The position numbers were made by a program, and so were the translations under genes. Of a stretch of DNA of 5,494 nt, positions 1-5,494 are shown one piece after another. The stretch covers positions 1-5,494 of the forward strand of contig JANNNE010000256.1 of the NCBI GenBank assembly GCA_031398385.1. The letters run 5' to 3'. Position 1 is the first letter of the stretch. Every line of letters starts with the position of its first letter. The notes under the pieces were generated by a model that was given only the letters and a program-made list of their open reading frames with translations, searched no databases and was not told the origin of the DNA. This DNA comes from Ideonella_A sp031398385. GTDB lineage: Bacteria; Pseudomonadota; Gammaproteobacteria; Burkholderiales; Burkholderiaceae_C.

Positions 1-139
1 TCACCCACCAGGTTGGGCGACGGGGTGCCGGTGGCTGCCGATGCGGTCAGTGCCAAGGCGGGGCCTTTGCGAAACGTGCCCGTGCGAAAGGTCGGGCCGC
101 AAGCTTGTTCTCACGGGCCAGTATCTCAGGCAGACGACC

Positions 140-175
140 AAAGAAAAAGGGCCTCACCCTCGCGGGTGCGGCCCT
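140..175 (-). terminator. Rho-independent terminator downstream of the symporter pseudogene
   Basis: On the minus strand a GC-rich hairpin is followed at once by a T-rich tract (TTTTTCTTT, complement of 148-140). The outer stem pairs 148-153 (AGGGCC) with 170-175 (GGCCCT). After one T/C mismatch an inner stem pairs 155-159 (CACCC) with 164-168 (GGGTG), around the loop TCGC at 160-163. It lies 17 bases past the symporter stop codon at 193-195, where a terminator for that gene is expected. It appears intact although the gene it served is broken. Orientation is clear, because the plus-strand side of the hairpin has no T tract. Confidence 0.88.
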
Positions 176-192
176 CATGCAGCGCTAACGGG

Positions 193-668
193 TCAGGCGC
201 GCGAGGTGTTCGGGTTCGGGTAGCGCACGTGCTCCACCAGTTCCTGGATGCCCTGCTTCGGCGCCGGGGTCAGCAGGCTCGCGATGATGATCACCGCGAA
301 GCCCAGCGGCACGCCGAAGACGCCGGCCGAGATCGGCAGGATGCCGAACCAGGTGTAGTCGGCCACCGGTCCGGTCACGCCGAACACGCCGCGCATCCAG
401 ACCTGCGTCGTGGCCATGTAGTAGAACGTGATCGACACACCGGCCAGCATGCCGACCACCGCACCCCACTTGTTGGCGCGCTTCCAGAAGATGCCGAGCA
501 CCAGCGCCGGGAAGAAGCCCGCCGCCGCCAGCGAGAAGGCCGCAGACACCAGGAACAGGATGTCGGCGGTGGACAGCGCAGCGGCCAGGCCGCCGGCAGC
601 CACCAGGCCCGAGATGACATACGGCAAGCCGGCGATCTCAGGCGTGGCAGCACGATGATGTCGCCACC
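193..668 (-). pseudogene. Sodium:solute symporter (ActP-like SSS family), 3' remnant with frameshift and internal deletion
   Basis: This is the C-terminal remnant of an inner-membrane sodium:solute symporter of the acetate-permease-like group that imports small organic acids. From memory of the family, full-length members have roughly 550-690 residues; only about 155 recognisable ones remain. Reading leftwards, one frame gives GGDIIVL (about 668-648), then a shift to the frame of TPEIAGLPYVISGLVAAGG, three or four hydrophobic membrane segments, and the family-typical tail QELVEHVRYP before TGA at 193-195. Three lesions are visible. First, the 5' part is missing. Second, one base is lost near 647-649: relatives read DIIVLATPEIAG, and restoring one G (minus strand) joins the frames. 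Third, ALSTAD runs directly into ILFLVSAAF at 562-567, whereas relatives have roughly 50-60 residues between. A terminator follows. The upstream limit at 668 is approximate. Family identity is firm; substrate is unknown. Confidence 0.85.
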
Positions 669-1479
669 GATGCGCTTCACCCAGCTGGAAGAGGCCGTCA
701 ACGCCCAACAGACCGCAGCCGCCTCCGAAGCCAGATTGAAGCCCACCAAGCGCCGTGCTCTGTCGGGTTCGGGGTGCCATGGGGAAGGAAAAAGGGCGTT
801 TGAGAATCCTATCCTCCATAGTTCACGGATCCACGGCAAGACCCCGGATCAGGCCGCCCAGAAGCGGTCGTTGCTGAATACCCGCTGATGGCCGGGAGCT
901 GAAAACCAAAGATCGTTTCGACGGACGATCTGGCTCTATGACCGCTTTGGAACTTGGTCCTGTACGGCTGCAACTGGCCGACCAACGTCAGCTGAATCCC
1001 GGAACGGTCCGCCCCATACCGGCCATTCACATCTGATCTTGAACGTCGGCAAACTGGCGTCGATTTCGTCTGCCGGAGCACACTTTCTCGGCGAGTTTCG
1101 GTCGATCGGTCGGCTCAGCCACATGCGGCGGGCGGAGTTTGAACGCTACGGCGAGGCGCCCCGGTCAGTAACTTGCCCGTCGAAGGACCCGGGCGACCCA
1201 CAGTGGTCGCAGGCTCGGGGTGGTGGGATACTGGGTGACCGGAAGTCAAGGAGGAGGGCCGGATCGCTTCGACCCGGGGCGCCCGGAAAGTGAACCGGCC
1301 CGGGGGACATGGAGGGCACCCAGCATCCCACCACCCCGAGTTCGCTCCAGCAAAGAGCCTGGGACTCGACAGTCGGGAACGGCTCGACTGCCAGCCCACA
1401 CCAACGACCGCTGCCCTGCACCCGAATCTTGTGGCCCTGGTGCTCCGGAACTGCCGGGAGGCGACCGGACACTTTCCCC
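669..1479. other. Gene-free region of about 810 bp between symporter remnant and lysR
   Basis: I find no convincing gene here. Open frames exist on both strands but none has recognisable protein motifs, and they are frames of the kind that stay open by chance in GC-rich DNA. Positions 669-880 might be further decayed symporter sequence or unrelated insertion, but no frame resembles the family. Positions about 885-1110 are visibly less GC-rich and contain a perfect 7-bp dyad: AGATCGT at 910-916 and ACGATCT at 925-931. Other short dyads are GCGACC/GGTCGC (1193-1198 with 1205-1210) and CAGTCG/CGACTG (1370-1375 with 1385-1390). A long imperfect palindrome occupies 1214-1340 and is listed separately. 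Between it and the lysR stop codon, CTCCGG and CCGGGAG near 1442-1459 could form a weak hairpin past the lysR end, but there is no T tract. The stretch looks like a scar of insertions and deletions rather than a regulatory region. Confidence 0.6.
1214..1340. repeat. 127-bp imperfect palindrome, possible MITE or paired IS end
   Basis: The outer arms 1214-1237 and 1317-1340 are 24-base inverted repeats with a single mismatch (A at 1230 against what would be G). They begin CTCGGGGTGGTGGGAT on both strands. Inside, a second pair of arms, 1256-1269 (GGGCCGGATCGCTT) and 1288-1301 (AAGTGAACCGGCCC), matches at 12 of 14 positions, nearly centred on the same axis with a 3-base offset. A GC-rich core (about 1270-1287) lies between. 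The element has no coding capacity. I see no clear target-site duplication at its edges. It could be a miniature inverted-repeat element, two ends of a deleted insertion sequence, or a decayed hairpin of other origin. I do not recognise a specific family. Confidence 0.75.
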
Positions 1480-2388
1480 TCACCGCCAAGCCGACTTCAC
1501 CAACACATGCTGCACGATCTCCCGAATCTCGCGCGCCACCGCACGCGTGGCCGCGCTGCCCGGGCGGCGCACCGAAGCGATCAGTGACAGCGCGCGCGGC
1601 ACGGTCGGGTTGACCAGCCGCGCAGCGCTGAGCAGGCCCATCGCCAGCTCTTCGTGCAGGGCCTGGCGAGGCAACACCGTGCACAGACCGGCCTGCACGA
1701 CCAGGTCTTTCATGATCAGCATCGAATCGGATTCGACCGCCACCTGAAGTTGCACGCCCGCCTTCTTCGACGGCAGGTCGAGCGCGATGCGCAAGGCATT
1801 CGGCCGGGCCGCGAGCACCAGCGGGCGCTCGGCCAGTTGACGGAAGCTGATCTCCTCGCCGGGCTTGAAGGCGCCGGGTGCGCCGATCACCAGGCTGTCG
1901 ATCACGCACAGCGTTTCGTCGCCGCGGCGCGCCACGCGGCCGAAACGGTTCACCACCGCCAGGTCGATCTGGCCGGCGGCCATCTGCTCCTCGAGCGGAT
2001 TGCTGAACCCTTCGACGAACTGCAGCCGGATGCGCGGATGGCGCGCTGAAATTCGCTGATGCAGCATGCCGACCAATGGCCGCGCGGCCGACGGCACGAC
2101 GCCGAGCCGGACCACGCCGCTCGGTTCGTCGCCGATATCGGCGGCCTCCGCGGCGGCGCGTTGCATCTCGTCGAGCGCCGCGCGCAGCCGCGGAGCCAGG
2201 CGTTCGGCCGCCTGCGTCAGCGCCACGCCGCGCCCGGTGCGCTCGAACAGCCGGCAGCCGAGCTGCGCCTCGAGTGCCGCGATGTGTCGGCTCACCACCG
2301 ATTGCGCCACCTCCATCTGCACCGCGGCACGCGAGATGCTGCGAGCCTCGGCGACGGCGAGAAAGGCCTCGATCCGGTGCAGGTTCAT
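1480..2388 (-). CDS. LysR-type transcriptional regulator
   Basis: This 302-residue protein has the usual length and layout of LysR-type regulators. The N-terminal winged helix-turn-helix spans about residues 1-62: NLHRIEAFLAVAEARS, then the helix pair around residues 18-42 (SRAAVQMEVAQSVVSRHIAA), then LGCRLFERTGRGVALT. A linker helix follows, then the periplasmic-binding-like effector domain from about residue 93 (VRLGVVPS) to the end. I chose ATG at 2386-2388 because family members start immediately before this motif. In-frame ATGs at 2415 and 2487 would add residues unlike the family, and the longer one would run through the divergent promoter region. No strong ribosome site precedes the chosen start. 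The gene is divergent from the lyase/enolase/Bug operon with 85 bp between starts, the classic arrangement for a LysR protein that controls its neighbour in response to the pathway's substrate or an intermediate. That role and the effector are inferred. Confidence 0.93.
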   Translation of the reverse strand: MNLHRIEAFLAVAEARSISRAAVQMEVAQSVVSRHIAALEAQLGCRLFERTGRGVALTQAAERLAPRLRAALDEMQRAAAEAADIGDEPSGVVRLGVVPSAARPLVGMLHQRISARHPRIRLQFVEGFSNPLEEQMAAGQIDLAVVNRFGRVARRGDETLCVIDSLVIGAPGAFKPGEEISFRQLAERPLVLAARPNALRIALDLPSKKAGVQLQVAVESDSMLIMKDLVVQAGLCTVLPRQALHEELAMGLLSAARLVNPTVPRALSLIASVRRPGSAATRAVAREIREIVQHVLVKSAWR

Positions 2389-2473
2389 GCCGGCATTTTC
2401 ATGCTTCTGGAGCATATCTGAATTGTCTGCCGAACTCTTTTTGGCAGACGACTTGATTCCTACACTGCGCGAC
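2389..2473. promoter_or_regulatory. Divergent lysR / catabolic-operon control region with candidate operator
   Basis: This 85-bp region separates the two divergent start codons and must carry promoters for both directions. It contains a perfect 7-bp inverted repeat, GTCTGCC at 2425-2431 and GGCAGAC at 2443-2449, separated by 11 bases. The size and spacing suit a LysR-type dimer site. A smaller dyad, ATGCT at 2401-2405 and AGCAT at 2411-2415, lies nearer lysR. For the plus strand, TACACT at 2461-2466 resembles a -10 box. TTGGCA at 2441-2446 resembles a -35 box, but the 14-base spacing is short, so the promoter may depend on an activator. The dyads are seen directly; the operator and promoter roles are inferred. 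Confidence 0.5.
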
Positions 2474-3544
2474 ATGACCCCTGACAACGATGTGGCCGAG
2501 GCGCGCTCGGCGCTGACGACGCGACTGATGCCCGACGGTGTGCCCGACTTGTGGTGCCCGCTGCTGACGCACTACGACGATGCCGGCGAGATCGACTTCA
2601 CACGCATCGGGCGCCAGCTCGATTTCCTGGCGCCGTCGGTGCGCGGCTTCCTGGTGCCCGGGTCGACCGGCGACGCCTGGCAACTGTCGGCCGGGCAGAC
2701 GCAGTCCTTGCTGGCCGGCATGGTCGAGATGGCGGCCGAGCGGCACCTTGCGCTGCTGATCGGCGTGCTCGAGCCGACCGGCAGCGCGATGCACGCATCG
2801 ATGCGACGCACGATGGAGTGGCTGCAGCAGCGCGCCGCGACCGACGACCCGATCGCGGCGTTGTGCAGCGCCTCGGTGGCTGGCTTCACCTATTGCGCGC
2901 CGCACGGCGCCGAATTGACACAACCGGCCATCGCGGATGCGCTGGATACGCTGCTGGCGATTGGCCTGCCCACCGCGCTGTATCAGTTGCCGCAGGTCAC
3001 CGGCAACGAGATTGCGCCGCAGACCGTTGCCGCGCTGGCGGCGCGGCATGCCAACCTGCTGATGGTCAAGGACACCAGCGGCGACGATCGCGTGGCCGAT
3101 TCAGGTCTGGCCGCCGAGCTGTTCCTGGTGCGCGGTGCCGAGGGTGGCTACAGCCGGCATCTGAAGATCGGCGGCGGGCGCTACGACGGTTTTCTGCTGT
3201 CCACCGCCAACGGCTTCGGACCAACACTGGCCGAGATGATCCAGCACCTGCGCGCCGGTCGGCAAGGCGAAGCCGACGCCTTGTCGGCGCGCCTGCAAGC
3301 TGCGGTCGACGCGGTGTTCGCCGCCGCCGCGCCGCTGCCGTTCGGCAACGCCTTCACGAATGCCAACAAGGCGATCGACCATTTCATGGCGCACGGCCCC
3401 GGTGCGCGCACCGTGAATCCCCCGCGCCTGCATTCCGGCCAGCGCCTGCCCGTTGAGCTGATCCACACCACCGCTGCCGCGCTCGACCAGCACGGCCTGA
3501 TGCCGACCCACGGCTACCTGCAACCTGAGACCATCGAACCATGA
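2474..3544 (+). CDS. DapA/DHDPS-superfamily class I aldolase or dehydratase (sugar-acid lyase candidate)
   Basis: This 356-residue cytoplasmic protein is a member of the Schiff-base-forming DHDPS/N-acetylneuraminate lyase superfamily (TIM barrel). Recognisable landmarks are PLLTHYDDAGEIDFTRIGRQLDFL near residues 29-52, the substrate-carboxylate loop PGSTGD (62-67), the Tyr of ALYQLPQVTG (Tyr170) and the Schiff-base Lys in MVKDTSGD (Lys199). True dihydrodipicolinate synthases have a PYYN motif and an Arg in their VPxRTG loop. Here these read APHG (142-145) and LPQVTG (Val175), so it is not a DapA for lysine synthesis. The protein is longer than the usual 290-310 residues, with about 20 extra at the N terminus and about 40 at the C terminus. 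ATG 2474 lacks a clear ribosome site; ATG 2528 is an alternative start just before the conserved region. The stop overlaps the next gene's ATG (ATGA), implying translational coupling. Dehydration or retro-aldol cleavage of a 2-keto-3-deoxy acid is plausible but unproven. Confidence 0.87.
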   Translation: MTPDNDVAEARSALTTRLMPDGVPDLWCPLLTHYDDAGEIDFTRIGRQLDFLAPSVRGFLVPGSTGDAWQLSAGQTQSLLAGMVEMAAERHLALLIGVLEPTGSAMHASMRRTMEWLQQRAATDDPIAALCSASVAGFTYCAPHGAELTQPAIADALDTLLAIGLPTALYQLPQVTGNEIAPQTVAALAARHANLLMVKDTSGDDRVADSGLAAELFLVRGAEGGYSRHLKIGGGRYDGFLLSTANGFGPTLAEMIQHLRAGRQGEADALSARLQAAVDAVFAAAAPLPFGNAFTNANKAIDHFMAHGPGARTVNPPRLHSGQRLPVELIHTTAAALDQHGLMPTHGYLQPETIEP

Positions 3545-4689
3545 AGATCACCCGCATCACCGCGATTCCCTTGTCGTACCGACTGCCCGAGGGCCAGACC
3601 GTCAAGCTTGGTGTCGGCGCCACCACCAAGCGCGACACCATCATCGTGCGGGTCGAGACCGACGAAGGCCTGACCGGCTACGGCGAGGCTCATCCGGGCC
3701 GCAGCCCGGGTGCGGTGACGGCGCTGGTCAACAACACGCTGAACCCGCTGCTCGCGCAGATGGACCCGTGCAACGTGGTCGGCGTGTTCGCGCGGGTCAA
3801 CCGCATGCAGCTGTCCAGCCACGGCCTGGGCGCCGGTGCGGCGCTCGCGTTGTCGGGCATCGACATGGCGCTGTGGGACATCCGCGGCAAGGCTGCCAAC
3901 ATGCCGCTGTACCGCCTGCTCGGCGGCAGCCGCAAACGCATTCCGGCCTACGCGGGCGGCATCTCGATGGGTTTTCAGGCGTGCGATCAACTGGTCGACG
4001 AGGCGCGCAGCTACGTGGCGCGCGGTTACCGCGCCGTCAAGCTGCGCCTGGGCGACAACCCGCGTGACGACGCCGCCCGCGTACAGGCCGTGCGCGAAGG
4101 ACTGGGCCCGGACATCGACATCCTGACCGACGCCAATACCGCATGGACGCTGGCCGATGCACGGCGCGTGATTCCGACGCTGGCCGAGGCCCGAGTCGGC
4201 TGGCTGGAAGAGCCCTTCAGCTCGCTGGACTTCGGTTCGTACCGGCTCGCGGCACAGATTTCGCCGCTGGTGCCGATCGCCGCCGGCGAGAACCACTACA
4301 CCCGCTGGGACTTCGCGCGGCTGCTCGAAGACAAGGCAGTCACGATTTTCCAGCCCGACCTGTCGAAGACCGGCGGCATCACCGAAGGCCTGCGCATCGC
4401 GGCGATGGCCTCAGCCTTCGGCATCGCGGTGCACCCGCACAGCTCGGCCACCGGCCTGAACCACGCGGCCTCGCTGCACTTTCTGGCGGCGCTCGACAAT
4501 GGCGGCTATTTCGAGGCCTGCGTATCGAAGTTCAATCCGATGCGCGACATGTTCGGCACCAGCTTCACGATCGGCGACGACGGCTGCGTCGAGCCGCCCG
4601 ATGCGCCGGGCATCGGCCTGCACATCGACGAAAAGATCTTCGCCGAGTTCCCGGCGATCGACGGGCCGGGCTACGTCGTCAAGTTCTGA
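3541..4689 (+). CDS. Mandelate racemase/muconate lactonizing enzyme family protein (enolase superfamily; probable acid-sugar dehydratase or epimerase)
   Basis: This 382-residue protein has the full enolase-superfamily layout. The N-terminal capping domain (about 1-125) includes VETDEGLTGYGEA and ends in the conserved GIDMALWDIRGKAANMPLY. The catalytic barrel follows. Metal ligands are seen as Asp197 (TDAN), Glu223 or 224 (WLEEPF) and Glu250 (AGENHY). The Asp-His acid/base dyad of the mandelate racemase subgroup fits Asp273 (QPDLSKTGG) and His300 (VHPHS); their 27-residue spacing equals that of Asp270/His297 in mandelate racemase. At the other catalytic position the usual Lys-x-Lys is Lys167-Leu-Arg169. 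The family abstracts a proton next to a carboxylate, bound to Mg2+, giving racemisation, epimerisation or dehydration. With a DapA-like lyase directly upstream (4-base ATGA overlap) and a binding protein downstream, dehydration of a sugar acid is my preferred reading. Start ATG 3541 fits the family N terminus (MKITRITAIPLSYRL). Confidence 0.92.
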   Translation: MKITRITAIPLSYRLPEGQTVKLGVGATTKRDTIIVRVETDEGLTGYGEAHPGRSPGAVTALVNNTLNPLLAQMDPCNVVGVFARVNRMQLSSHGLGAGAALALSGIDMALWDIRGKAANMPLYRLLGGSRKRIPAYAGGISMGFQACDQLVDEARSYVARGYRAVKLRLGDNPRDDAARVQAVREGLGPDIDILTDANTAWTLADARRVIPTLAEARVGWLEEPFSSLDFGSYRLAAQISPLVPIAAGENHYTRWDFARLLEDKAVTIFQPDLSKTGGITEGLRIAAMASAFGIAVHPHSSATGLNHAASLHFLAALDNGGYFEACVSKFNPMRDMFGTSFTIGDDGCVEPPDAPGIGLHIDEKIFAEFPAIDGPGYVVKF

Positions 4690-4730
4690 TGGAACCCGCA
4701 CCACCACACCACAAGATTACGGAGACAAAC

Positions 4731-5494
4731 ATGTTTAAACGCACCCTGATCCATGCCACCGTCGCCCTGGCGCTGGCAATCGCCGCGCCCGCCTTCGCGC
4801 AGACCGGCACCTACCCGGACAAGCCGATGCGCATTGTCGTGCCCTACCCGCCCGGCGGTTTCAACGACACCCTGGCGCGCACGCTGGGCGCCAAGCTGCA
4901 GACCGCCTGGGGGCAACCGGTGGTGGTCGACAACAAGCCGGGCGGCGCCACCGTAATCGGCCTCGATTCGATGGCCAAGGCGCCGGCCGACGGCTACACG
5001 CTGGCGATCATCCCGTTCTCGTTCGCGGTCAACCCCTACCTGATCGCGAAGCTGCCGTACGACTCGATGAAAGACTTCACACCGATCACACTGGCCGCCT
5101 CGACCGCCAACCTGCTGGTGGTGCCTGCCGCATCGCCGTACAACACGATGCAGGACCTGTTGGCGGCGGCCAAGGCCAAGCCGGGCTCGCTGAGTTATGC
5201 GTCGACCGGCATCGGCTCGTCGAACCACCTGTCGATGGAGAAGTTCAAGCAGATGGCTGGTGTGGACATCGTCCACATCGCCTACAAGGGCAGTGCGCCA
5301 GCCGTCTCCGATCTGCTCGGCGGTCATGTGCAGGTGATGTTCGACAACATCTCCAACGTGTTGCCGCACGTCAAATCCGGCAAGCTGAAGGCGTTGGCCG
5401 TGACCACGCCGGCGCGCTCGCCGATGACACCCGACGTTCCCACTGTCAGCGAGGCCGGCGTCAGCGGCTACGAGGTCGGCGTGTGGTTCGGCGT
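4731..5494 (+). CDS. Bug/TctC-family tripartite tricarboxylate transporter substrate-binding protein (3' end outside window)
   Basis: This is a periplasmic solute-binding protein of the Bug (TctC) family, which captures carboxylic acids and delivers them to a TctAB-type membrane transporter. The first 254 codons are present of a family length near 320-330, so about 70 residues lie beyond the window. Residues 1-23 form a clear Sec signal peptide (basic MFKR, hydrophobic core, APAFA before QTG). The mature part shows the family signatures: YPDKPMRIVVPYPPGG near the start, then GQPVVVDNKPGGATVIG, APADGYTL, KDFTPIT, VHIAYKGSAPAVSDLLGGHV and SGKLKALAVTT. A good ribosome site, GGAG at 4721-4724, sits six bases before ATG 4731. 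The 41-base gap after the enolase-family gene has no terminator, so co-transcription is likely. Context suggests it binds the substrate of the two upstream enzymes. Bug genes are often orphans, so transporter partners need not be adjacent. Confidence 0.95.
   Translation, partial: MFKRTLIHATVALALAIAAPAFAQTGTYPDKPMRIVVPYPPGGFNDTLARTLGAKLQTAWGQPVVVDNKPGGATVIGLDSMAKAPADGYTLAIIPFSFAVNPYLIAKLPYDSMKDFTPITLAASTANLLVVPAASPYNTMQDLLAAAKAKPGSLSYASTGIGSSNHLSMEKFKQMAGVDIVHIAYKGSAPAVSDLLGGHVQVMFDNISNVLPHVKSGKLKALAVTTPARSPMTPDVPTVSEAGVSGYEVGVWFG

Noticed and set aside
1..110. Minus-strand frame open to the left edge, reading ALALTASAATGTPSPNLVG
   Set aside because: It looks somewhat like an export-signal region but has no start codon after the upstream stop near 110 and is cut by the window edge. 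There is not enough to call a gene.
13..888. Long plus-strand open frame (291 codons)
   Set aside because: It runs antisense through the symporter remnant and the terminator. Its product is Arg/Asp/His-rich low-information sequence typical of a shadow frame in GC-rich DNA.
658..888. Possible small plus-strand protein (76 codons, start ATG at 658)
   Set aside because: It begins with a plausible helical stretch (QLEEAVNAQQTAAASEARLK), but has no ribosome site, no recognised motif, and a low-complexity end. It is the tail of the shadow frame above.
1193..1210. GCGACC/GGTCGC hairpin as a terminator or regulatory site
   Set aside because: The stem is only six base pairs with no T tract and no gene next to it. 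Such short dyads are expected in GC-rich sequence.
1442..1459. CTCCGG/CCGGGAG hairpin as the lysR terminator
   Set aside because: The stem has a bulge and no following T run on the minus strand, so it cannot be called a rho-independent terminator.
669..1479. CRISPR array, tRNA or transposase gene in the gene-free region
   Set aside because: There are no regularly spaced direct repeats, no tRNA-like CCA-end or T-loop pattern that I could find, and no transposase motif in any frame.
1115..1909. Minus-strand 264-codon frame
   Set aside because: It overlaps the lysR coding sequence in another frame and crosses the palindrome. No motifs; a shadow.
2066..2473. N-terminal extension of the DapA-like gene by 136 codons
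   Set aside because: The extension is antisense to the lysR DNA-binding domain and Arg/Ser/Ala-rich. The family domain begins only after 2528, so 2474 is the sensible start.
3514..4296. Minus-strand 260-codon frame
   Set aside because: It is fully antisense to the enolase-superfamily gene, whose motifs are intact. The product is Gln/Arg/His-rich shadow sequence.

Overview
The window comes from a GC-rich chromosome. Codon use is strongly biased to G/C in the third position. The gene types (a tripartite-tricarboxylate-transporter binding protein of the Bug/TctC family and an ActP-like sodium:solute symporter) point to a betaproteobacterium, most likely Burkholderiales. That placement is inferred from gene families, not from a marker gene.

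Layout. Positions 1-139 hold no gene I can support. A strong rho-independent terminator (140-175, minus strand) follows the 3' end of a sodium:solute symporter gene read on the minus strand. Only the last part of that gene survives (193-668). It carries a one-base frameshift near 648 and an apparent in-frame internal deletion at 562-567, so it is a pseudogene. Positions 669-1479 are gene-free; they contain several short dyads and a 127-bp imperfect palindrome (1214-1340) that looks like a MITE or a paired mobile-element end. From 1480 on the sequence is intact and densely coding.

The intact part is a regulator plus catabolic operon. A LysR-type regulator (1480-2388, minus) is divergent from three plus-strand genes: a DapA/DHDPS-superfamily lyase (2474-3544), a mandelate racemase-like member of the enolase superfamily (3541-4689, ATGA overlap with the lyase gene), and an exported Bug/TctC-type solute-binding protein (4731 to beyond the right edge). 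The 85-bp intergenic region between regulator and operon carries a perfect 7-bp inverted repeat (2425-2449), a candidate operator.

The simplest reading is a regulated uptake-and-degradation locus for a hydroxy acid, probably a sugar acid. The Bug protein would capture the acid in the periplasm. The enolase-superfamily enzyme would dehydrate or epimerise it. The DapA-like enzyme would cleave or dehydrate the resulting keto acid. The substrate is not determinable from sequence, and both enzymes differ from textbook relatives at active-site positions (Lys-x-Arg instead of Lys-x-Lys; no DHDPS Tyr107 or Arg138 equivalents). I saw no defence system, CRISPR array, RNA gene or intact transposase.
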